Source of the DNA: CAJXZP01 sp041563475
Lineage (GTDB): Bacteria > Bacteroidota > Bacteroidia > Flavobacteriales_G > Salibacteraceae
Direction: 5' to 3'
Assembly (NCBI GenBank): GCA_041563475.1
Contig: JBFFMY010000018.1
Location: 1 to 47,417 of the forward strand
DNA: 47,417 nucleotides
The notes below the pieces were generated by a model, which made no database searches, was not told where the DNA came from, and saw only the letters and a program-made list of their open reading frames with translations. Made by a program: the position numbers and the translations under genes. The stretch's first letter is position 1; every line of letters starts with the position of its first letter. Of this stretch, positions 23,180 through 29,886 are shown piece by piece.

Positions 23180-26158
23180 TTAATGCAAATGAGCTATGGT
23201 TTGCGAATCAGCATCATTTAACGAATTATAAATAACCTCCATTATGTTGGTACGTACGTTCATTTTAATCAGCTTTTTATTTTCAGCCGAAGGGTAAATA
23301 CGGTTCGATAAAAAGATATAAATCAAATTTTCCTCCGGATCCGCCCATGAAATAGTTCCCGTAAATCCCGTATGCCCAAAACTAGTATACGCCACACAAT
23401 TACATGTAGGTCCGCCTTCATCTCCTCTAACCGGTTTATCAAAACCAATAGCGCGCCTATTTCCGGTATCATCTGGTAAGCAATACTGGCATTTGGTATA
23501 TTCTTTTATGGTTTCAGCAGAAATAAATCTTTGGCCACCATACATCCCTTTATTCAAATACATCTGCCATATTTTGGCCAAGTCCTCTGCATCAGAAAAC
23601 ACACCTGCATGTCCGCCAACACCACCCTGCATTGCGGCACTAGGATCATGCACATCTCCATGAACAACTTGCTTTCTGAAATAAGTGTCTTTTTCGGTGG
23701 GAACAATTCTATCTAATGGAAAATTATTTCGAGGTAAATACCCTGTTGTCGACATTCCCATAGGCGAATAAAAATGTTGTGCGGCATAATCGGCTAATGA
23801 TAATCCTGAAATCTTTTCAATAATGGCTTTCAAAAAAAAGTAACCTAAATCACTGTATTCATACGCTCCTGGCTCATTCAACGGTGTATTTATAATGATC
23901 TTCATCATAGAGTCTGGATAAACTTTGTTGATATACATTTTATCTGCAACACGAATGGGATACGTTCTGGAAGATTCTAAAGAATACACATCATACCGCG
24001 GAACCCCATTTTCCATGGTAGTAAGATAAAAGGGTATCCAAGATTTCAACCCGGATTGATGCGCCAACATTTCGCGCAAAGTAATGTTTTGATATTCGGT
24101 ACCTTTTACTAATTCCGGTAAATACACGCCAAGAGTGCTATCTAAATCAATCAAATTCTCATCATCTAATTGCATTATGGCGGGCAGGGTAGAAACTACT
24201 TTGGTCAAAGAAGCTAAATCATACAAATCATCCGTTCGAATAGGTTTGGTATTTGAATAGGTTTGGTAACCATAGGCTTTATTCCAAACTATTTTTTGAT
24301 TTTTCGCTATGAGTATTTGACACCCAGGCATAGCAGCATTGGTAATGGCATCCTTCACAATAGAATCTATTGTAGCCAATGAAACAGGATCTAAACCTAC
24401 CTCATTAGGTAACCCATAGGAAAACCGAATAGCTTTGGTCTCAAACCCTACTCCAGCTATAAATCCACCAGATGATACGGGTAATTTTCCTTTTGCTCCA
24501 ATTCCGCCAAAAATGAGTTGAGCCGCCATTTCTTGCGAAGTAACTTTATTATTATAGGCCACAATTACCGCATTGCATTTTGAGGTTTCTTCTATATAAT
24601 CTAATACATACGGATTATTGAAACAGACCAAAGTCACGCTCTTATTTTCGGCAATTTTTGCCAAAGCGGTTTTACCCGATTGGGTGACTCCAAAATGTTT
24701 ATTCGGACTTCTACTTGGTTCTTGGAAAGAGAAAATAATTTCAGAGTACGGCTCTATTTCTGTAAGTAGTTCTTTGATTTGCAAATCGGTAGGGTTACTC
24801 GGTAAATTAAATGTGGCTATCTCAGCGTAGCTTTTTAATTTATCTTGAAAGTAATTATTTGAAGAATTCCCTAAACTAATACTCGCTATTTTCTTGTTTA
24901 ATAGCTGGGTAAATGGAATTAATTCATCCTGGTTTTTTACTAACGTTAACGATTGCGAAATCAATTGACGATATACCATTTCATATCGCGTAGTATTCAA
25001 ATCTTCGTACAAATTTTTAGTCTGTATTGGATGATAATCAGATAGGCCAGCCCAATATTTTGCTTTAATAATTTTTAAAACATGCGCATCTAATTCGGCT
25101 GGAGTTATTTCACCTTTTTCTACAGATTCTTTAATCATTTTAATGGCCAAAGGCACATTCTTTGGAAACAATAGCACATCATTACCCGCTTTTAAAGCCA
25201 TTAAATCCGCTTGCCCTGGTTCATAGTAATTACTTACTCCTTTCATGTTCAACGCATCTGTAAAAATCAACCCTTGAAAACCCATTTTCTTTTGCAGTAA
25301 ATCAGTTACAACTTTTGGAGATAAAGTTGTGGCTCTATTTTCTGTGGAATCGAGAGCAGGAACCAATAAATGCGCAACCATTACTCCACCACACCCCGAA
25401 TCAAACAAGGTTTTGAATGGATATAGTTCAATGTCATTTAATCGGTTGATGTCATGACTAATTAATGGTAAAGCTTTGTGCGAATCCTTATCTGTATCCC
25501 CATGCCCAGGAAAATGTTTTGCAACAGCCAAAACATGATGTTTTTGCATTCCTCGCATGTAAGCAATTCCTTTATCCGCCACATTCACTTTTTGTTCCCC
25601 AAAAGAACGACTGTTAATAACGGGATTTTTTGGATTCACATTTACATCCACAACAGGGGCGAAGTTGATATGTACGCCTAAACGATTGCATTGACCAGCG
25701 ATATCCTCTCCCATTCGATAAATAAGTTCATTATTTTGAATCGCTCCCAACATCATTTGCCGAGGATAGGAAATGGTAGAATCTAATCGCATACCCAAAC
25801 CCCACTCGGCATCCATGGCAATAAGTAATGGGACTTTTGCTTGAGATTGGTAATGATTCGTCAAATTAGCTTGTCGACCAGGTCCACCTTGAAAAAATAT
25901 TAACCCCCCGATATGTTGATTTTTAACTAAATTTTCTATTTCTGTAACATGATCACTCCCTTTATTAGAATACGCGGCCACCATAAATAACTGACCTATT
26001 TTCTCATCTAAAGTCAACGAACTCAATACCGAATCACTCCAACTTTCTGAAACATTTAAAAATTCAGGAGTCGTTGATATTCTAGTGTAGGAATGAAATG
26101 AAGTTAAACCAATGAATATAACTACAAATATTCCTATGGTTTTGAGTGATGTGCGCAT
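23180..26158 (-). CDS. GH3 NagZ-like glycosidase fused to a beta-lactamase-like serine hydrolase
   Basis: A 992-residue exported two-domain enzyme. After an N-terminal signal/anchor (about 8-24) comes a glycoside hydrolase family 3 domain with KHFPGHGDTDKDSH. This contains the Asp-x-His dyad (D225, H227) diagnostic of beta-N-acetylglucosaminidases of the NagZ type, and the nucleophile is D301 in FTDALNMKGV. A middle alpha/beta domain (about 400-590) follows. The C-terminal serine hydrolase has S650xxK653 (LASLTKV), a Y768-S-D motif in place of YxN, and a GHTG box at 928-931 in place of KTG. Such fusions occur in Bacteroidota and are thought to act on muropeptides: the GH3 part trims GlcNAc and the second part may act on the peptide side. 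The coupling of activities is inference. The GH3 fold and dyad are clearly seen. Confidence 0.9.
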   Translation of the reverse strand: MRTSLKTIGIFVVIFIGLTSFHSYTRISTTPEFLNVSESWSDSVLSSLTLDEKIGQLFMVAAYSNKGSDHVTEIENLVKNQHIGGLIFFQGGPGRQANLTNHYQSQAKVPLLIAMDAEWGLGMRLDSTISYPRQMMLGAIQNNELIYRMGEDIAGQCNRLGVHINFAPVVDVNVNPKNPVINSRSFGEQKVNVADKGIAYMRGMQKHHVLAVAKHFPGHGDTDKDSHKALPLISHDINRLNDIELYPFKTLFDSGCGGVMVAHLLVPALDSTENRATTLSPKVVTDLLQKKMGFQGLIFTDALNMKGVSNYYEPGQADLMALKAGNDVLLFPKNVPLAIKMIKESVEKGEITPAELDAHVLKIIKAKYWAGLSDYHPIQTKNLYEDLNTTRYEMVYRQLISQSLTLVKNQDELIPFTQLLNKKIASISLGNSSNNYFQDKLKSYAEIATFNLPSNPTDLQIKELLTEIEPYSEIIFSFQEPSRSPNKHFGVTQSGKTALAKIAENKSVTLVCFNNPYVLDYIEETSKCNAVIVAYNNKVTSQEMAAQLIFGGIGAKGKLPVSSGGFIAGVGFETKAIRFSYGLPNEVGLDPVSLATIDSIVKDAITNAAMPGCQILIAKNQKIVWNKAYGYQTYSNTKPIRTDDLYDLASLTKVVSTLPAIMQLDDENLIDLDSTLGVYLPELVKGTEYQNITLREMLAHQSGLKSWIPFYLTTMENGVPRYDVYSLESSRTYPIRVADKMYINKVYPDSMMKIIINTPLNEPGAYEYSDLGYFFLKAIIEKISGLSLADYAAQHFYSPMGMSTTGYLPRNNFPLDRIVPTEKDTYFRKQVVHGDVHDPSAAMQGGVGGHAGVFSDAEDLAKIWQMYLNKGMYGGQRFISAETIKEYTKCQYCLPDDTGNRRAIGFDKPVRGDEGGPTCNCVAYTSFGHTGFTGTISWADPEENLIYIFLSNRIYPSAENKKLIKMNVRTNIMEVIYNSLNDADSQTIAHLH

Positions 26159-26183
26159 ATTCTTATGGGGATGTCAATTGAGG

Positions 26184-26216
26184 TAAATGTACAATAACCC
26201 GTAATTTTACTCCAAA
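26184..26216 (-). promoter_or_regulatory. probable promoter of the GH3 fusion gene
   Basis: Minus strand: TTTG (26216-26213), a 21-base spacer, then TACATTTA (26191-26184), one mismatch from TAnnTTTG. It lies 25 bases upstream of the ATG at 26158. Confidence 0.45.
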
Positions 26217-26403
26217 CCACAGGCTTTACTTATCAACATGATAAGGTAGAAATCTTGTTCTATTTGACAGATCATTCACCTAATTAATTGACCCTTAAAT
26301 TTCTAAAAAAAACGTAACGTTAGCGATTGCTTTAAATTGTTTAAATTCGTAAGCATAATTTGAAACGGGTTTACGGATAATTTTTACCGTTTTGAAATTT
26401 ATT

Positions 26404-26426
26404 CTAGTTATTTGCTCAATAACTAG
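26404..26426. repeat. perfect 8-bp hairpin before the 26.4-kb terminator
   Basis: CTAGTTAT and ATAACTAG around a seven-base loop, directly followed by the terminator hairpin. It may belong to the same transcript. Confidence 0.5.
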
Positions 26427-26429
26427 ATT

Positions 26430-26460
26430 AAAACAGCCTCACATGTAGGCTGTTTTTTTT
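26430..26460 (+). terminator. intrinsic terminator with U8 on the plus strand
   Basis: AAAACAGCCT (26430-26439) and AGGCTGTTTT (26447-26456) pair over 10 bp with a seven-base loop. The T-run is eight bases on the plus strand but only four on the minus strand. It is the likely terminator of the DUF4293 gene read leftward, yet its better orientation is rightward, where no gene precedes it. Confidence 0.75.
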
Positions 26461-26471
26461 ATTTGAGGTCT

Positions 26472-26924
26472 TTATCTCAGTCTATCTACCGATTTCACCA
26501 AATCCTCATCCTTATTAATCCCACGCAACGCTAGAATATTGGCAAATAAAATAAGTACTGGATGTACCGCACCCGATAATGGGTTTATGCGCAGTTCCAA
26601 CTGCAATAAGTCATAATACATATATCCAATCCAACCGATTAAAACAGCAATCAAAACCGCGCTAAGGAGGGTCAATACACGTTGAAGTTTACGGTTCTTA
26701 AATAAGAAAATTGCATATAATTGAAGAGCTGCGGTAAGTATCGCCAAAATTAAAATAGGAAGAGCAAAGGGGACTTCAAACTCTAAAGTGCCCTCTTGGA
26801 TGCCAAATGCGCCAATAAAAGCAGCATCCGTTCCGTCAGAAACCACAAAAATTCCAGAAAATAGAAGGGCAATACTTAAAAGACCTCCAATAAAAAGATA
26901 AATGGTTTGAATACGCTGGATCAT
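26472..26924 (-). CDS. DUF4293 family membrane protein
   Basis: A 150-residue protein with four predicted membrane helices and the N-terminus MIQRIQTIYLFIGG characteristic of DUF4293. A short charged tail (GINKDEDLVKSVDRLR) follows the last helix. DUF4293 genes are commonly found next to rho in Bacteroidota, as here where it is divergent from rho. Its function is unknown. It has an exact -7 box (26949-26942) and the 26.4-kb terminator on its 3' side. Confidence 0.88.
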   Translation of the reverse strand: MIQRIQTIYLFIGGLLSIALLFSGIFVVSDGTDAAFIGAFGIQEGTLEFEVPFALPILILAILTAALQLYAIFLFKNRKLQRVLTLLSAVLIAVLIGWIGYMYYDLLQLELRINPLSGAVHPVLILFANILALRGINKDEDLVKSVDRLR

Positions 26925-26941
26925 TATTTCATTTTTTTTTG

Positions 26942-26949
26942 CAAATTTA
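26942..26949 (-). promoter_or_regulatory. -7 promoter box (TAAATTTG) before the DUF4293 gene
   Basis: An exact TAnnTTTG match on the minus strand, 17 bases upstream of the ATG at 26924. Confidence 0.45.
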
Positions 26950-26988
26950 TGGGAATTCGTTCTTTGAATTGATGAATCTAAAAAAATA

Positions 26989-27047
26989 TTGTACTATTGT
27001 TGTACAAATAAAAGAAGCGAACTTCCCATTTTCTATGTTGCTTCTTT
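26989..27047 (+). promoter_or_regulatory. hairpins in the rho leader
   Basis: Two stems lie in the 182-base region before rho: TTGTAC/GTACAA with a seven-base loop (26989-27007) and AAAGAAGC/GCTTCTTT with a 21-base loop (27011-27047), ending 59 bases before the ATG. A T-rich CCTTTTAAAATTC follows the second. Rho is known to control its own leader in enteric bacteria; a similar role here is inference. Confidence 0.4.
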
Positions 27048-27106
27048 CCTTTTAAAATTCAAACGGTTCATTCTAATAAATAATTACCGAACAATTACAT
27101 TCCTAT

Positions 27107-28978
27107 ATGTACGACATTACCGAGCTCAACGCAAAAAAAGTTGATGATTTAAAAGCCTTGGCTAAGGACTTATCTGTCCCTAATTTTAATAAATTAAAAA
27201 AAGAAGATTTAGTATATCAAATTTTGGATATGCAAGCTGAACAACCCCAAAAAGTTGAAATCCCTAACGAGAAAAAGCCTGTTCAAAAAACAGCTAGGCC
27301 TAAAACTAATCCGGTTAGAAAAGAACCAAAAAAAGTAGAGGCAAACAAAAAGAAAAAAAATCCGGAAACGCCTAACCCTAAACCTGTAATGGAAAAAAGG
27401 GAAGAGATAAAAAAAGAGGATAAAAATACCGGAGGCCAAATCGAAATGGACTTGTTAGCAAAGGTTCAACAAAGAATGGCTCAAAAGAAAGGGTCCGCAC
27501 CAAACTTAACTGCTTATAAAAAAGCGCCTATTAAACCCAAAGAAACAGAATTGAAAACGGAAAATAAAAATCCAGTAAAGGTTACTGAACCTGCAACCGC
27601 TGAAAACAAACCTATTGAAAACGTGGTCGCCCAAAAGCAAACACCCACGGAAGAAGTAAAACCTACGGAAGCGAGTGATAAAAAACCTGGAGACAGAATT
27701 CGCAAAAAAATTGATCAAACAGTAAAAACGGATAATAATCCGTCTAATCGTGGTCAAAGAGAACGAAACCCAGGGAATAGAAACCAAAATCAGAACCGAA
27801 ATCAAAATCAAAACAGAAATAAAGAGGATCAAAAGCCTGCTGAATTTTCCTATGATTTTGGAGACAGTATAAAAACTGAAGGCGTGATTGAGGTTATGTC
27901 GGATGGGTATGGTTTTATGCGTTCATCTGATTACAATTACTTATCATCTCCGGATGATGTGTATGTTTCAACTGCTCAAGTTCGCTTGTTTGGTCTAAAA
28001 ACAGGTGATACTATTGAAGGTTCGGTTAGACCTCCTAAAGAAGGAGAAAAATATTTTCCATTGGTAAAAGTTCATTTTATTAATGGTAGAACTCCTGAAC
28101 AAGTGCGTGACAGAGTACCATTTAACTATTTAACACCTCTTTTTCCAGATCAAAAATTTGATATTACAACCGGAAAAGCTTCGAGATCGGTTTCTACTCG
28201 AATTATTGATTTGGTGAGTCCGATCGGAAAAGGTCAACGTGGATTAATTGTGGCACAACCAAAAACAGGTAAAACGCAATTACTAAAAGAAGTTGCAAAC
28301 GCCATTGCTGAAAATCATCCGGAAGCATATTTAATCATTCTATTGATTGATGAAAGACCGGAAGAGGTTACGGATATGAAACGTAATGTAAATGCAGAAG
28401 TGATTGCATCTACATTTGATGAACCAGCAGATAAGCACGTGAAAATTGCGGGTATTGTTTTAGAGAAGGCAAAAAGAATGGTAGAAAGTGGTCATGATGT
28501 AGTGATCTTATTGGACTCCATTACACGTTTAGCTAGAGCATACAATACCACTGCTCCTTCTTCCGGAAAAGTACTTTCTGGGGGTGTGGATGCGAACGCA
28601 CTGCAAAAACCTAAAGCTTTCTTTGGAGCAGCAAGAAACATTGAGAACGGAGGTTCGTTAACTATTCTAGCTACTGCACTTACGGATACAGGTTCTAAAA
28701 TGGACGAAGTAATTTTCGAAGAATTTAAAGGTACTGGAAATATGGAACTTCAGTTAGATCGTAAAATTTCTAACCGTAGAATATTCCCAGCTATTGATAT
28801 TGTTTCTTCAAGTACCCGAAGAGATGACTTATTATTAAGTAAAGAACATCTTCAACGTTTATGGATTTTACGTAAACATCTTGCAGATATGAATCCAATT
28901 GAAGCGATGGAATTCTTACGTGATAGAATTTCAACCACACGTGACAATAATGAATTCCTAATTTCAATGAATGGATAA
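27107..28978 (+). CDS. rho: transcription termination factor Rho with long N-terminal insert
   Basis: A 623-residue Rho, about 200 residues longer than the E. coli protein. The N-terminal Rho-N helix bundle is MYDITELNAKKVDDLKALAKDL. It is followed by a roughly 200-residue Lys/Pro/Glu-rich then Asn/Gln-rich, probably disordered insert (about 45-245, with NRNQNQNRNQNQNRNK-type repeats). The RNA-binding CSD (EGVIEVMSDGYGFMR) and the RecA-like ATPase then follow, with the P-loop AQPKTGKTQ (about 384-392), LIDERPEEVTDM and the Q/R-loop region. Large inserts of this kind are typical of Bacteroidota. The TAA overlaps the dgkA ATG by one base as TAATG, and a terminator-like hairpin lies 33 bases further on, inside dgkA. 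Confidence 0.97.
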   Translation: MYDITELNAKKVDDLKALAKDLSVPNFNKLKKEDLVYQILDMQAEQPQKVEIPNEKKPVQKTARPKTNPVRKEPKKVEANKKKKNPETPNPKPVMEKREEIKKEDKNTGGQIEMDLLAKVQQRMAQKKGSAPNLTAYKKAPIKPKETELKTENKNPVKVTEPATAENKPIENVVAQKQTPTEEVKPTEASDKKPGDRIRKKIDQTVKTDNNPSNRGQRERNPGNRNQNQNRNQNQNRNKEDQKPAEFSYDFGDSIKTEGVIEVMSDGYGFMRSSDYNYLSSPDDVYVSTAQVRLFGLKTGDTIEGSVRPPKEGEKYFPLVKVHFINGRTPEQVRDRVPFNYLTPLFPDQKFDITTGKASRSVSTRIIDLVSPIGKGQRGLIVAQPKTGKTQLLKEVANAIAENHPEAYLIILLIDERPEEVTDMKRNVNAEVIASTFDEPADKHVKIAGIVLEKAKRMVESGHDVVILLDSITRLARAYNTTAPSSGKVLSGGVDANALQKPKAFFGAARNIENGGSLTILATALTDTGSKMDEVIFEEFKGTGNMELQLDRKISNRRIFPAIDIVSSSTRRDDLLLSKEHLQRLWILRKHLADMNPIEAMEFLRDRISTTRDNNEFLISMNG

Positions 28979-29337
28979 TGTCATTCCTAAAAAATAGAAT
29001 ACATAGTTTCAAAAACGCCTTTCGGGGCGTTTTTGTGTTTTTTAAAACCTATGGTGGAGCCCATGCAAAGATTCATTTACTAGCAACTCTTATTGTATTA
29101 TTCGCTGGATTTTATTTTGAGGTTTCTAATGTAGAATGGGCGCTCTTGTTCCTGGCTATTGGATTAGTTTTAGTATCAGAAATCATCAACTCTGCCATTG
29201 AACAACTTGTAGATTTGGTGCATCCAGAATGGAACGACAAAGCAGGATTAATTAAGGATATGGCGGCTGGAGCCGTTTTGATGTCTGCAATAACGGCCGT
29301 TATTATTGGCTTCGCTGTTTTTTGGAAGTATCTATAG
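28978..29337 (+). CDS. dgkA: diacylglycerol kinase DgkA
   Basis: A 119-residue integral membrane kinase of standard length with three predicted helices. It phosphorylates diacylglycerol (or undecaprenol in some relatives) with ATP. The family region SEIINSAIEQLVDLVHPEWNDKAGLIKDMAAGAVL contains the catalytic and metal-binding Glu and Asn residues. The N-terminus RIHSFKNAFRGVFVFFKTYGGAHAKIHL fits the conserved amphipathic start, so the hairpin at 29011-29034 is within true coding sequence. The ATG overlaps the rho stop (TAATG), predicting coupled translation. Its stop is three bases from the convergent DinB-like gene. Confidence 0.93.
   Translation: MSFLKNRIHSFKNAFRGVFVFFKTYGGAHAKIHLLATLIVLFAGFYFEVSNVEWALLFLAIGLVLVSEIINSAIEQLVDLVHPEWNDKAGLIKDMAAGAVLMSAITAVIIGFAVFWKYL
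29011..29043 (+). terminator. terminator-like hairpin inside the start of dgkA
   Basis: AAAAACGCC (29011-29019) and GGCGTTTTT (29026-29034) form a perfect 9-bp stem with a six-base TTTCGG loop, followed by GTGTTTTTT. It begins 33 bases after the rho stop and lies at codons 12-22 of dgkA. Form and position match the normal terminator of rho. Confidence 0.65.
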
Positions 29338-29340
29338 CCA

Positions 29341-29868
29341 TTAATTCCACTTATCTAAATACCTTTCTTTCAACACCTTCAAGTGATGAGAATTATGCGC
29401 TGTAATAAACCATCCGATTAATCTAGGGGTCATTTCAATACCATTTGCATTTCCTTTAAAATCAATTGAATCGGTATGAAAAGATTTAAATAAGGATATT
29501 GTTGAATCTCGGCATAACTCAAAATCACGTACAATTTCTTGTAGATTTCTGGTATCTGTGAAATCATTTTCCACATAGCTATCCTCATCAAACCCTAGCA
29601 ATTGCTTTCGTTCTTTTCGAGCCATACTCAAAGCTCTATAACACAAAATTCGTTCACAATCTACCAAATGCTGAGCAAGTTGTTTCACATTCCATTTTCC
29701 AGGTGCATAGGTAAAACTCTCCCTGTTGTCAGGAATAGAACTAAATAATTGAATGGTTTCATTTTTAGTAATTTCAAACGATTCAAATAATTCCGTATGA
29801 TTAATCCCTTCAATCATTGATTTAAAGTACTTTGGGGCATCAATTTTTGCTAGTTTGGCAATTTCCAT
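29341..29868 (-). CDS. DinB-like (YfiT-type) metal-dependent protein
   Basis: A 175-residue protein with the four-helix-bundle DinB/YfiT pattern. The candidate metal ligands are the histidine in LAQHLVDCERILCYR and the histidines in WFITAHNSHHLKVL near the C-terminus, spaced as in the family. Members are predicted thiol-dependent transferases; in organisms making bacillithiol they may use that thiol. bshA is 6 kb away, so a link is possible but unproven. The gene follows the penicillin-binding protein gene after 18 bases and is probably cotranscribed. Confidence 0.85.
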   Translation of the reverse strand: MEIAKLAKIDAPKYFKSMIEGINHTELFESFEITKNETIQLFSSIPDNRESFTYAPGKWNVKQLAQHLVDCERILCYRALSMARKERKQLLGFDEDSYVENDFTDTRNLQEIVRDFELCRDSTISLFKSFHTDSIDFKGNANGIEMTPRLIGWFITAHNSHHLKVLKERYLDKWN

Positions 29869-29886
29869 ATCAATAGTCTTAGTTGG

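Larger units (their letters stand above)
26159..26471. other. 313-base intergenic region with several hairpins
   Basis: No ORF of note. From left to right it holds the minus-strand promoter of the GH3 fusion (26184-26216), CTTATC-AACAT-GATAAG, the arms AAACGG and CCGTTT around 19 bases (near 26363-26393), the perfect CTAGTTAT/ATAACTAG hairpin (26404-26426) and the terminator hairpin (26430-26456). The order of hairpins ending in a T-run on the plus strand suggests an unannotated plus-strand transcript. Confidence 0.45.

Noticed and set aside
27770..27830. Short tandem repeats rich in AAC/CAA in the rho gene
   Set aside because: They encode an Asn/Gln/Arg-rich stretch of the disordered Rho insert and are in frame; not an independent repeat element.
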